Notes under the pieces: model-generated | Seen by the model: only the letters and a program-made list of their open reading frames with translations | The model's database searches: none | Told to the model about the DNA's origin: nothing | Position numbers and translations under genes: made by a program | Shown: positions 17,088 to 26,693 of the stretch, one piece after another | How positions within the stretch are numbered: the first letter of the stretch is position 1 | Layout of the letters: the number at the start of each line of letters is the position of its first letter | Source of the DNA: Chitinophagaceae bacterium | GTDB taxonomy: Bacteria > Bacteroidota > Bacteroidia > Chitinophagales > Chitinophagaceae | DNA length: 27,883 nt | Direction: 5' to 3' | Assembly: GCA_008080615.1 (NCBI GenBank) | Contig: VIKJ01000003.1 | Span: 1-27,883, forward strand

Positions 17088-20000
17088 TATTTTTCCTTTA
17101 TCCTTAAATTAATTCCTGCTGAATGACCAGTAAATTCTGGTGCATACATACTTTGAACAGATGCAATACCTACTGAGAAAATACCTATTTGATTGGCAAA
17201 ACATTCATAGCTCAAAGTATATCTTCCTTTTGATAAATGGTTGATAAAATAATGTGTACTCACATCTTTGGTACTTTTATAGTAGGATAGATTCTGTTGC
17301 CACTGATATCCACTCAATACATTTAAAGGCTCCATAGCGGAAGCTCTCAAATCTTTTATTTGAATATAGTCCATATCTCTATTTGATTGTACGTTCAATT
17401 GTATAACCAATTTTTCTCCCAATACAATTTCATCATTGTCTTTAAGTAGTACCAATGATTTTCCCAAAGGGGTATTACGTTCTACAAATACTTCTTTAGT
17501 GAGTGAAAGCGGTCCATTGCTAGCTGCAGCAATCTTATCTAAATCTTCTATGTATTGCCAGTAAATGGCCCCATAGCTAGGAGATGCTTGCTTATTGGTA
17601 GGATTACTATTGCTAACCCTTAATTGAATATTCCCCATTGAAGGTTCGATTTTTTCACCTGGGATGTTTTTTTGAAAGAAGCCCGAACCAGCTGTTTGTT
17701 TTTCTTGTAAATTATTAATGTATTGGTTGCCTAGTTTAAATTCAACTTTTAGTGAGTTGTTTAATAAATTGGTTGATATCCCATTGCTCATTAATAAAGC
17801 ATAACATGCATCTGCAGTAGCTATAGTTGTGTTCCAATGATTGGTTTGTTTATTCAGTATTAACCAAGTGCGCATGGCTTCAATTGCATCCGTGTATGGA
17901 TTATTTTTTTCTGTTGTATTGATTTCACTAAAACAGTTGATCATCATTGTTTGGAATTCGATAGGGCTTTGATACCAGTAATTTGTGAAAGTATTTTTCC
18001 AATAGATTCCTTGTTGAGGTTGATTTATGGCATTTTCTAATAATGCAGGTAATACTTTTTTAACCGCCCAGTTTTTTTCATTATTTCTATGAGCTATTAT
18101 AGCAATTTTAGCTTTGGTAAATGCGTTTTGTGTATTCCAAAACAATTTACTTTGCTGGTAAAAATATTGATTAACTAAAGGAAACTTTACTGCAATATCA
18201 CTGTAAAAACTGCGCATGTATAAATAGTTCAACTGCGCCCAATTTGGAACCTGCTTATTTAAATCAATTTTATTTTTGATCAAGTAATCATACTCAACAT
18301 GAATAAAGTCATCTGCATGATTCAAAGCTTTGGTAACTATTGCATTGATCCTACTTGCAAAATTTGGCTGAATAGCCCCCATTTTTTTCAATTTGCCTAT
18401 CCCTGTTAAAATAGTTTGGGTAATAAATACATCCTTATTACCACCCTTGAACCAAGGAAAAGATCCATCTGCTAATTGTAATTGGCTCAATGCATTGATT
18501 AATTGATTGGCATTCGAATTCAAAGTGGCTGTTTCAAATAAATTAGCAATTCGTTTTTGTTGTTCCGTTTCATTTTCAGCATCCATAACCCAAGGCGTTT
18601 CGGCCAATACGGTTTGTTTTAGTTCCTCATTCTTTAATAAGTTACTTTTTAGCGAACTGCTATCTTTTTTCCATGCTTCAAAAACAGATTTGATGCGTGG
18701 ATTTTTTTGTAAAATATATGCTGCCAATTGATTGGCATATAATTGATGAAATAGTTGCTCTGCACTTTCATTTTTGGGCAACATCAAATAGGGTAAGGCT
18801 TTTACCACATTCCATACTGGGTTACTGGTATATTCTACTGTTAATTGTTGATTAGTTGCGGTTGAGCTAGTACTATTAAGCAGTTTATTGAAACTTAAAT
18901 TGATTGTACTGTCTTTGGGTAAAAATATGGGTAAGGTTTCTGTAACCAATTGCCGATTGGTAATAACAGGAATACTATTTTCTTCGGCGTCACTAAAATT
19001 TTCAGCTTTTGCTACAATTCTCCAAGTAAGTGGCTTGTTAAAGCTAAAGGGAACTTGTATGGGAAAACGAATATTTTCTGATTGACCAGGTTCTACCGTA
19101 AAATATTGATTGGGAAATACATTTTGAAACCAACCATCAACCGAATTGTTGGTGCTGGCATCTAATAACTCAAGGGTAACTGTTCCAGTTAATGCTTTGT
19201 CGCTTAAATTGGCAATCTTGCTACTCAATTCAATATGATCTCCCTCTCTTAAAAACCGAGGAGCATTCGGTTGTACCATCAAGGTTTTTTGTGTAATAAT
19301 TTCTGTTGTGTTGATGCCAAAAGCAAGGCCCTTAGTATGTGCCAAACTCATCCATTTCCATTTGGTAACGGCATCTGGTAGGGTAAAACTGAATTGATAA
19401 TTTCCTACACTATCGGCTAAAAGTTGCGGGAAGAAAAAAGCTGTTTCATTAAAGTTTTTTCTAATTTTTATAGTTGCTTGATCAGCTTGATTTTTAATGG
19501 TTCTGCCATTTACTATGCTTTCTCCTGTAACTGGATCGGTGATATTATCCCTCGTAAATACTTTATCATAGTCTTCCTCTTGTATGGAATTATTGCCTCT
19601 AATGCGCATTTGTTGCTTGCTAGAACTCGCCATTACGGTTTCGTTTAATGGCCCCATGGCTCTTAGTATAGCGTTATTTCTATCTTCTAAAAAATCGGTA
19701 GCAGAACTGGCTAAACTGATGGATGAATAGAATTGTTGTGGTATCCAATTGGTGGGTTTTTCATATTCATAAATAACTCCTATACCAAATTGTGAAGAAT
19801 TAAAATTGCTTGCCCATTCAATATAATTAGGTGATACAGGTATATTCCATTGATGGGGTTTTAGTGCATCTAAACTGGCATCATACATACCTGTAAGTAA
19901 TTCTGCTGCTTCATTTGAGCCATTTATTTTTATACTCCAGGTTTCGGTATTACCAGGTTCATATAATTTTCTTTGAGTACTATATTCAATTGTTAATTTT

Positions 20001-23000
20001 TTATTGTCCCAAGGAACTTCAACCCGGTATTGTTTGGTAAAAAATTGCCCCTTGTATATAAACGCATCATTAATAATGATATTCCCTCTATCTTTTTCTG
20101 ATGGAATGATGATGAATTGCTCTATGCCATTTTTGCGTTCATAACTATACTGGCCAATTGCGTCTTCGTTTCTGGTTATTTTTCTAACCAGATAAGTTGC
20201 AGCAATACTAGACCCTGCAATAAATAGAGCAGTATCAGAAGGCTTGGCTAAAATGGTAGGCATATTTAAGAAGTCCATTGCGCTTAAACCCATATTGGCT
20301 TGCGCTACATCGTACACTTGAATATATTGCTCGGCTTTGCTGATTACTCCAAAAGAATCTTTACAAGTTGCATTTATTTTATACCAGCCAGCTTCTATAA
20401 TACCAGCAGGGATGGGCAAACCCATTTTGGAAGAGGGTTGAAGGATAGAATCGTTTAATTGAATTCGTGTACTGGCTTGATTAGCTAGATTTGATTCATC
20501 ATTGTATTCATCTTCAGGAAAATATTGATGGTATTCTTTTGCTGATAAAATAAACTGATCTGGTCTCTGCCAGATTCTTTTTCTATAGATAGTTGCAGAC
20601 TGATTTATTTTAGCAATAGATAATTGAATGGATGAAGCAACTGGTTGATTGATGGCATCTTTTGCAATTGCTTGAATGGTGGAGAATGACTTTTTTTCTA
20701 TAATGGTAGGCAGGTTAATTTGTATTTGCAAAGGGTTATTGCCTGCAACAATCATGGTGCTGCTATTTTGAGTTTCTCCATTGATATCTGTGGCACTTGC
20801 TTCAATAGTGTAATAAGTGAGCATTTGTAAATTCTGCTCGGCTTGCTTCAATGCTTTAAAAGGAATAGTGAATTCACCCAATGCATTGCTAAATGTTTCT
20901 CCGCTAATTAGTTCGGCATTCGCTTCATTATAGGTAGGGTAGGATTTTCTATTGTAAGGTTGCATCAAATATTGTTGCTGTTTGATGGTATAACTTATTT
21001 TGGCATTGTTGATATTATTTCCTGCAAATGCAATAGCAGATCCTTTTACAAAAACAGAATCATCATATCGGTATAACCGATTGTTTTTTTGAAATGAGAT
21101 GGTAAATTTGGGTTGCTTGTATTCTTCTACCGAAAAATAGGTACTTGTATTATTGAATGAGGGAGAGGTTAAACTATAATTCCCTGTTAGCCCTTTTAAT
21201 GGTATGGTAAATTGGCCACTGATAGATCCAAACTCATTTAGTAATAATAGAAGAGAATCAATTTTTTGTTGATTGGCGTCTCTCAGATAAATCTTAACAT
21301 TATCTGGTTTATTGTACAATTTACTGCTGGTTAATTTTGACCCTCTTGTAATGGCAATGGCTTTAAATTGTATTTTTTGGCCTGGGCGGTAAATGGAGCG
21401 ATCTTTAAAAAAATACAATTGCTTATTGCGTTGTTCTTGTATTAACTCATTGGGAACTTCAATAGGTGGATTAATGTTTTCTGCAAATGTTAAGTATTCA
21501 CTTTCCGAACTAAATAAATATTGATTGCCTTTTTTTATTTCAAAACAAAATGCAGGTTGATTGTTTTTAGGATTTTTTAATCGGAATAAGCCATTTTCAT
21601 CTGAGCTGGTATTTGTAAATGCTTTATGCGATTGATTTTCTCTGGTAAATACATTTATAGTTGCACCGCTAATGGGTTGACCGTTTTCCCAATTGCGTAG
21701 AAAAAAGCGATTTCCATCCCTAAAATAAGTAATGTTAGAAACACTAAAATAACTGGCAGATAAATGATCCTTACTGGTATCAAATTGCTTGGTGGAACTT
21801 AATAAGAGTATGTAAGAACCAGTTGGTAAGCCATCAATTTTTATTTCTGTAGCATGTTGTTGGTGGTCTTCCTGTGCAGGTAATTTATATTCTAGAGCAG
21901 CTTCGTAAGCTAATTTCGACAATGAATGCCATAACTGCGGAGAATTATCAAAATGGGCAGACCATTTCAACGGATCAATTTTAATCACCCTTCCATATAC
22001 TGAATCTGTATTGCGATAATTGATCAGCGCCCTAAATGGTTTTTTAGGTAAATTGATTTTCTCCAGTTTTGCAAATAGCTGCCTTTCATTAATTTCATTG
22101 TACAATTGAACCAATCCATTTTTTTCCCATTCAGTTGCACCATATCTTTTTTTTGCTTCAGCTAAATAGTTTAATGCAACATTGTATTCGTTATGAAAAC
22201 TTGTATCTCCATATGGGCTATAGGATCTGGCTTTTTCTACTGCAGACTGAGCCAATAAATAATAAGCTCGTATCACATGCGTATTGGTAGAATTAACATG
22301 TATAATTTCCTTTAGTGCATTTTCATATAACCCATTTTTGTTGGGCATGCTGCCCATTTGTTTGATCCATTTAATGCGTTCAATATTCAATTGAATGAAA
22401 ATGCTTGGATCAGTATCAAACTCATGCAGTTTTAATAAAGATTGATACAATTGTAAAGCCCTCCAATTTTTATTGGCCCCTGGTTGTGAAGGAAAATTGG
22501 CTTTCGAAAATATGCTTGTTGGTGCCAATAGGTCTGCATTGTTCCATATAGATTTGCTGATAAAATCGGGCTTACCAAAATCATTTCCTTTATAATAATT
22601 AAGCGCTTCAAATGCTAGTAAATCATAAAGGCTATATGTTTTTATTTCATCATTGCCTTCGATTACCAATGCCTGATATGCACTAAGAGGGGTTTGTTGT
22701 AATAGGCTGCTATCTTTTAATGCTTGTTCATAACAAAAATTGATCACTTGATGCAATTGAGCTACACTAAAGCTGCTAACGTCAGTTGAATCAATTGTTT
22801 GTTTGTTTGTTTGGCTAAATACCTGGTACCTGTTTTGATTGTAGTAATCCCAATATTGCTTGGCTAAAATGGTGTTGAGTATCGCTTTTTGAATTGGATC
22901 AGCATTTTTTTTCAATGCTGACTGAATACCTTTGATTAACAAATTAATTTCAGTATCTGCTAAGCGTTCTTGGATATATAATTGATAAAGTAAACATTTG

Positions 23001-23095
23001 ATTGTTTGGTCTTTTACATTAGCGTTAAAGCTTTGTTCGTATAGTTGATTGATTTTTCCTAAAGCGGTTTTCGGTAAATCGGCTTTGGTAATCAA
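17087..23095 (-). CDS. Alpha-2-macroglobulin-like protein with MG2 domain; signal peptide displaced by a frameshift
   Basis: Very large (about 2000 residues) envelope protein of the bacterial alpha-2-macroglobulin family. An N-terminal helical region is followed by MG-type beta domains. The MG2 hallmark DRSIYRPGQ lies near residue 567. The alpha-2-macroglobulin domain hallmark FNETAFFFPQLLADSVGNYQ lies near 1215. An alpha/alpha-toroid region runs from about 1425 to 1750. The thioester motif CxEQ is changed: the sequence reads NESAEQ, with Ser1444 (codon 18764-18766) where Cys is expected, so covalent trapping of a target protease is not possible by that route. The only start in the mature frame is a TTG at 23095, leaving no signal peptide. 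A good signal sequence lies just upstream in another frame (ATG at 23180), so the true gene probably spans 17087-23180 with a one-base slip in a run of seven T. The FAD oxidoreductase gene is coupled at its 3' end. Confidence 0.88.
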   Translation of the reverse strand: MITKADLPKTALGKINQLYEQSFNANVKDQTIKCLLYQLYIQERLADTEINLLIKGIQSALKKNADPIQKAILNTILAKQYWDYYNQNRYQVFSQTNKQTIDSTDVSSFSVAQLHQVINFCYEQALKDSSLLQQTPLSAYQALVIEGNDEIKTYSLYDLLAFEALNYYKGNDFGKPDFISKSIWNNADLLAPTSIFSKANFPSQPGANKNWRALQLYQSLLKLHEFDTDPSIFIQLNIERIKWIKQMGSMPNKNGLYENALKEIIHVNSTNTHVIRAYYLLAQSAVEKARSYSPYGDTSFHNEYNVALNYLAEAKKRYGATEWEKNGLVQLYNEINERQLFAKLEKINLPKKPFRALINYRNTDSVYGRVIKIDPLKWSAHFDNSPQLWHSLSKLAYEAALEYKLPAQEDHQQHATEIKIDGLPTGSYILLLSSTKQFDTSKDHLSASYFSVSNITYFRDGNRFFLRNWENGQPISGATINVFTRENQSHKAFTNTSSDENGLFRLKNPKNNQPAFCFEIKKGNQYLFSSESEYLTFAENINPPIEVPNELIQEQRNKQLYFFKDRSIYRPGQKIQFKAIAITRGSKLTSSKLYNKPDNVKIYLRDANQQKIDSLLLLLNEFGSISGQFTIPLKGLTGNYSLTSPSFNNTSTYFSVEEYKQPKFTISFQKNNRLYRYDDSVFVKGSAIAFAGNNINNAKISYTIKQQQYLMQPYNRKSYPTYNEANAELISGETFSNALGEFTIPFKALKQAEQNLQMLTYYTIEASATDINGETQNSSTMIVAGNNPLQIQINLPTIIEKKSFSTIQAIAKDAINQPVASSIQLSIAKINQSATIYRKRIWQRPDQFILSAKEYHQYFPEDEYNDESNLANQASTRIQLNDSILQPSSKMGLPIPAGIIEAGWYKINATCKDSFGVISKAEQYIQVYDVAQANMGLSAMDFLNMPTILAKPSDTALFIAGSSIAATYLVRKITRNEDAIGQYSYERKNGIEQFIIIPSEKDRGNIIINDAFIYKGQFFTKQYRVEVPWDNKKLTIEYSTQRKLYEPGNTETWSIKINGSNEAAELLTGMYDASLDALKPHQWNIPVSPNYIEWASNFNSSQFGIGVIYEYEKPTNWIPQQFYSSISLASSATDFLEDRNNAILRAMGPLNETVMASSSKQQMRIRGNNSIQEEDYDKVFTRDNITDPVTGESIVNGRTIKNQADQATIKIRKNFNETAFFFPQLLADSVGNYQFSFTLPDAVTKWKWMSLAHTKGLAFGINTTEIITQKTLMVQPNAPRFLREGDHIELSSKIANLSDKALTGTVTLELLDASTNNSVDGWFQNVFPNQYFTVEPGQSENIRFPIQVPFSFNKPLTWRIVAKAENFSDAEENSIPVITNRQLVTETLPIFLPKDSTINLSFNKLLNSTSSTATNQQLTVEYTSNPVWNVVKALPYLMLPKNESAEQLFHQLYANQLAAYILQKNPRIKSVFEAWKKDSSSLKSNLLKNEELKQTVLAETPWVMDAENETEQQKRIANLFETATLNSNANQLINALSQLQLADGSFPWFKGGNKDVFITQTILTGIGKLKKMGAIQPNFASRINAIVTKALNHADDFIHVEYDYLIKNKIDLNKQVPNWAQLNYLYMRSFYSDIAVKFPLVNQYFYQQSKLFWNTQNAFTKAKIAIIAHRNNEKNWAVKKVLPALLENAINQPQQGIYWKNTFTNYWYQSPIEFQTMMINCFSEINTTEKNNPYTDAIEAMRTWLILNKQTNHWNTTIATADACYALLMSNGISTNLLNNSLKVEFKLGNQYINNLQEKQTAGSGFFQKNIPGEKIEPSMGNIQLRVSNSNPTNKQASPSYGAIYWQYIEDLDKIAAASNGPLSLTKEVFVERNTPLGKSLVLLKDNDEIVLGEKLVIQLNVQSNRDMDYIQIKDLRASAMEPLNVLSGYQWQQNLSYYKSTKDVSTHYFINHLSKGRYTLSYECFANQIGIFSVGIASVQSMYAPEFTGHSAGINLRIKEK

Positions 23096-23117
23096 ACTAT
23101 CTATTTGGGCCCATTCT

Positions 23118-23180
23118 TTAGCGTAAGTGCAGTAAAAAAACGAATAGCATTATATTACGAAGCATACTAAGTCTTTTCAT
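23118..23180 (-). other. Out-of-frame signal peptide of the alpha-2-macroglobulin gene
   Basis: From the ATG at 23180 the minus strand encodes MKRLSMLRNIMLFVFLLHLR and then stops (TAA at 23118-23120). If one T is removed from the run of seven (23134-23140), the peptide instead runs through LFVFYCTYAKEWAQIDSLI into the mature protein without a stop. That gives a typical Sec signal with a cleavage site near TYA-KEW. Confidence 0.7.
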
Positions 23181-23224
23181 TAAGATACATTTAATATTGG
23201 ATGCAAAGGAAGCCCACATTTCAC

Positions 23225-23255
23225 AAAAAATCCCGAAGCGGGAAACTTCGGGATT
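23225..23255 (-). terminator. Intrinsic terminator of sucD
   Basis: AATCCCGAAG (23229-23238) and CTTCGGGATT (23246-23255) form a perfect 10-bp stem with a 7-base loop. On the minus strand it is followed by six T (23225-23230). It lies 21 bases after the sucD stop. Confidence 0.92.
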
Positions 23256-23276
23256 AGTATTAACAGTTGATTTAAC

Positions 23277-24149
23277 TTATTTTTTTAATGCAGCAGCCAT
23301 TGTTTTGCCAATATCAGCAGGGCTGGCCACTACTTCAATGCCACATTCTGCCATGATTTTCATTTTTGCAGCAGCAGTATCATCAGCGCCACCTACTATT
23401 GCACCAGCATGACCCATTCTTCTTCCGGGAGGGGCTGTTTGGCCTGCAATAAATCCTACCACTGGTTTGGTTTTATTTTCTTTGATCCATCTAGCAGCTT
23501 CAGCTTCCATGCTACCACCAATTTCACCAATCATAATGATACCATCGGTTTCAGGATCGTTCATTAATAATTCTACTGCATCTTTTGTAGGTGTTCCAAT
23601 AATAGGATCTCCACCAATACCAATAGCCGTACTAATTCCCAAGCCAGCTTTCACCACTTGATCAGCAGCTTCGTAGGTAAGGGTACCACTTTTAGAAACG
23701 ATACCAATTCTACCTGTTTTAAATATAAATCCTGGCATGATGCCCACTTTAGCTTCGCCAGCAGTGATAACACCTGGGCAGTTTGGTCCGATTAATCGGG
23801 TATTGGTGCCTTGTAAATAGTTTTTCACTTTCACCATGTCTTGAACAGGAATACCTTCAGTAATACAAACTACTAGGGCAATTCCTGCATCTGTTGCTTC
23901 CATAATGGCGTCCGCTGCAAAAGCAGGGGGTACAAATATGATACTAACATTTGCTCCAGTTTGTTTAACAGCATCGGCAACAGTATTAAATACAGGCTTA
24001 TCTAAATGGGTAGTTCCACCTTTATTGGGCGTAACACCACCAACCACATTGGTTCCGTATTCAATCATTTGAGTAGCATGGAATGTTCCTTCTGTTCCGG
24101 TAAAACCCTGAACAATGATTTTAGACTGTTTATTTACGAGTACTGACAT
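23277..24149 (-). CDS. sucD: Succinate-CoA ligase, alpha subunit
   Basis: Alpha subunit of succinyl-CoA synthetase, which links succinyl-CoA cleavage to nucleoside triphosphate formation in the TCA cycle. The start is the ATG at 24149 (MSVLVNKQSKIIVQGFTG), giving 290 residues, the normal length. The upstream extension to 24215 is unrelated to the family. CoA-binding motifs are QGFTGTEGTFH and GGVTPNKGGTTH, the LIGPNCPGV segment is present, and the phosphohistidine is H247 in RMGHAGAIVGG. The gene is monocistronic here, with its own terminator, and the beta subunit is not adjacent. It is divergent from the outer-membrane receptor gene. Confidence 0.96.
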   Translation of the reverse strand: MSVLVNKQSKIIVQGFTGTEGTFHATQMIEYGTNVVGGVTPNKGGTTHLDKPVFNTVADAVKQTGANVSIIFVPPAFAADAIMEATDAGIALVVCITEGIPVQDMVKVKNYLQGTNTRLIGPNCPGVITAGEAKVGIMPGFIFKTGRIGIVSKSGTLTYEAADQVVKAGLGISTAIGIGGDPIIGTPTKDAVELLMNDPETDGIIMIGEIGGSMEAEAARWIKENKTKPVVGFIAGQTAPPGRRMGHAGAIVGGADDTAAAKMKIMAECGIEVVASPADIGKTMAAALKK

Positions 24150-24183
24150 ATGCTTCGTTTCAGATATTTTATTGAATTCGGGG

Positions 24184-24191
24184 CAAAAATA
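24184..24191 (-). promoter_or_regulatory. Possible -7 element of the sucD promoter
   Basis: On the minus strand TATTTTTG fits the Bacteroidota -7 consensus TAnnTTTG and lies 34 bases before the sucD ATG. No good TTTG box is seen 19-21 bases upstream, so the call is weak. Confidence 0.3.
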
Positions 24192-24225
24192 GGTGAAAAA
24201 AGCATATTGTAACATTTTCCCTTTA

Positions 24226-24255
24226 ATTCCGTTTAATCCCCAAAATCAACGGAAT
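24226..24255 (+). repeat. Inverted repeat covering the start codon of the outer-membrane receptor gene
   Basis: ATTCCGTT (24226-24233) and AACGGAAT (24248-24255) are perfect 8-base complements separated by 14 bases. The right arm includes the first two bases of the ATG. In RNA it could form a hairpin that hides the start codon; in DNA it could be an operator. Confidence 0.4.
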
Positions 24256-26647
24256 GAAATTGCTTTTGAGTGGAATAATCAGTTGCTTGATATCAATTAA
24301 CCTATATGCACAAACCAATATTTCTGGAAAAATACTAGATGAGAAAGGAAGGTCATTAAAAGGCGCAACTGTATTATTTTTAAAAAAAGCCGATTCTATA
24401 TTAGTAAAATCTACTTTGAGTAATGAACAAGGGGCATTCACAATTGAAGTGCCAAGCAGCCAATCCTATATCATTTCAATAGTTGCATTGGGCTTTGGAA
24501 AGAAAATGATTCTAGTTGAACCCAATGGTAAAGCAATAGTAATGGGTGATATTAAATTGCTGCCTCAAGCCACTGATTTGGGAGAAGTTACTGTGGTTTC
24601 CAAAAAACCATTTCTTGAACAAAGAGCAGATAAATTGGTAGTAAATGTAGAAAATTCAGCAACAGCCGCAGGGTCAACCGCTTTAGAAATTTTGCAAAAA
24701 GTGCCAGGTGTTATTGTGATGAACGATAAAATTACAATGCCTGGAAAATCCAGTGTTGGTATTTTGATTGATGGGAAAGCTTCGCAATACACCGATATCA
24801 ATCAAGTATTGGCTTCAATGGGCGCAAACAATATCGAAAAGATTGAAGTAATGGCCAATCCTGGTGCGAGGTATGATGCTCAGGGAGGGGCGCTCATCAA
24901 TATCATTTTAAAGAAAAATGCCAATTTAGGAACAAACGGTACTATTTCCGTTGCTGGTTCTCAAGGTTTGTATGAAATGGGAAAAGATGGAGTAGATAGA
25001 AAATACCAACGGTTTACTCCTGCCTTTTCTATTAATAATCGTAAAGGAAAGTGGAACATTTTTGGAAATGGCAATCTATTTCAAAGAAACTTCTTTGATT
25101 ATAATGAATTTGATCGGCTTATCAAACCCTATCGTTTTTTTCAAACCAATTATAGCCCATCTAATAGGCAATCCATCAATTATAGGGCTGGTGTAGATTT
25201 TTATGCCAATTCAAAAAACACATTTGGGTTTTTATTTCGCGGATTCAATTTTGAAGGAACTACAGAAACAGTCAATAACACCGCACAAAGCAATTCAAGC
25301 AATGGGGCAGAATTGAGTAAATTTAAAACCCTCATCAATGGAAAAACCAATCGAAATAATGCTGCTGCCAATTTTAACTGGAAACATGTTTTTGATACGG
25401 CCGATCATTTCCTCAATTTAGATATCGATTATTCTAGGTTTCAATTACAAACCAACAGTGATATCATTAATCAATTGAGCAATGGCAGTTCATATGCCAA
25501 TACTCAGTTTGTAGATAACCCCGTTCAATTTTTGGTATTTAAAGCAGATTATGTAAAGCCTTTTAAAATGAGCAATAGCTTAGAAGCTGGTGCTAAATCT
25601 AGTTTTGCAACCATCAACAATTACCTCACATTTAAAAATAATGGATTAGTTGATCCTAAAAGAAGTACCGATTTTGAGTATAGAGAAAACATCAATGCTG
25701 CATATGTAAATCTTAAGCAATCCCTCAATGAAAAATGGGAATTAATCACTGGTTTAAGAACAGAGCAAACCATTGCAACAGGAAGTAGTCAGTCAAATGA
25801 AGTATTGAATAGAAATTATTGGCAATTATTTCCTTCGGTTTTTCTTACAAGAAAAATCAATAAAGATATTTCAACAGTAGTTCAATATGTGCGACGAGTT
25901 AACCGCCCCAGCTATCAGCAACAAAATCCATTTATTGAATATTTAGATTCTCTTACATATACAAGAGGAAATCCTTTGTTAAGGCCAGAAATAGCAAATC
26001 AATATAAAATTGGGTTAACTTTTCAGAATCAACCATTCTTCTCTATTAGTTATAATAAAACTGTAGATGTAATATTTGAAAATGCACCTAAACAAGATGG
26101 CAACTTAACATTTACAACTCCAGAAAATTTAGCCGCTTTTGAAAACATTGTTTTTGAACTCAATTTTCCCTTAAATATTGGGAAAAAAATCAGTGGCTTT
26201 GGTGGAAATCAATTTATTTGGAACAGATACAAAGCCGATTATTTAGGTGGCGTATATGATCAAAAAAAATGGAACTGGCAAGCCTATTGGCAGGTTGCTT
26301 ATAAGCCAAGACCAGATTGGAATTTTGAGATATCAGGATTTTATACAACGGCCTTCCTCAATGAATTTATCACTATTCAAGAATTAAGCAATCTAAATTT
26401 TGCCATTCAAAAAACCATATTAGAAAAGAAAGGAAGAATAACCTTAAACTTTAATGATATTTTATTCTCTCAAAAAACTAGAGGCAAATTACTGTATCAA
26501 GATATTGATGTAGCTTTTAGACAATGGTCAGAGTCTAGGAATCTACGTTTATCTTTCACTTACTCCTTTGGTAATCAAAAATTACAAGCATCAAGAAACA
26601 GAAGCACAGGATCAGATGCAGAGGCAAATAGGGTAAAAACCAATTAA
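24254..26647 (+). CDS. TonB-dependent receptor-like outer-membrane beta-barrel protein
   Basis: A 797-residue outer-membrane protein. Signal peptide residues 1-19 end at LYA-QTN. A carboxypeptidase-regulatory-like beta-sandwich spans about 21-105 (ISGKILDEKGRSLKGATV). A plug domain covers about 120-225 (ALEILQKVPGVIVMNDKI, then GGALINIILKK). The rest is a barrel of the outer membrane beta-barrel family, with the family stretch RRVNRPSYQQQNPFIEYLDS and GNPLLRPEIANQYKIG. There is no partner SusD next to it, so it is not a canonical glycan importer; its ligand is unknown and may be a peptide, siderophore or other small compound. The protein ends in a polar tail rather than an aromatic residue, which is common in this family. 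It is divergent from sucD and convergent with the Mla genes (46 bases between stops). Confidence 0.9.
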   Translation: MKLLLSGIISCLISINLYAQTNISGKILDEKGRSLKGATVLFLKKADSILVKSTLSNEQGAFTIEVPSSQSYIISIVALGFGKKMILVEPNGKAIVMGDIKLLPQATDLGEVTVVSKKPFLEQRADKLVVNVENSATAAGSTALEILQKVPGVIVMNDKITMPGKSSVGILIDGKASQYTDINQVLASMGANNIEKIEVMANPGARYDAQGGALINIILKKNANLGTNGTISVAGSQGLYEMGKDGVDRKYQRFTPAFSINNRKGKWNIFGNGNLFQRNFFDYNEFDRLIKPYRFFQTNYSPSNRQSINYRAGVDFYANSKNTFGFLFRGFNFEGTTETVNNTAQSNSSNGAELSKFKTLINGKTNRNNAAANFNWKHVFDTADHFLNLDIDYSRFQLQTNSDIINQLSNGSSYANTQFVDNPVQFLVFKADYVKPFKMSNSLEAGAKSSFATINNYLTFKNNGLVDPKRSTDFEYRENINAAYVNLKQSLNEKWELITGLRTEQTIATGSSQSNEVLNRNYWQLFPSVFLTRKINKDISTVVQYVRRVNRPSYQQQNPFIEYLDSLTYTRGNPLLRPEIANQYKIGLTFQNQPFFSISYNKTVDVIFENAPKQDGNLTFTTPENLAAFENIVFELNFPLNIGKKISGFGGNQFIWNRYKADYLGGVYDQKKWNWQAYWQVAYKPRPDWNFEISGFYTTAFLNEFITIQELSNLNFAIQKTILEKKGRITLNFNDILFSQKTRGKLLYQDIDVAFRQWSESRNLRLSFTYSFGNQKLQASRNRSTGSDAEANRVKTN

Positions 26648-26693
26648 TCAGATAAGTTTTAGGGTAGTATGGAATTTTTTACATTGAATAGTT

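Noticed and set aside
24150..24215. Upstream extension of sucD
   Set aside because: The extra 22 residues do not resemble SucD, and the ATG at 24149 gives the usual length of 290.
26648..26693. Terminator between the convergent receptor and MlaD genes
   Set aside because: No stem of useful length with a T run could be found in these 46 bases.
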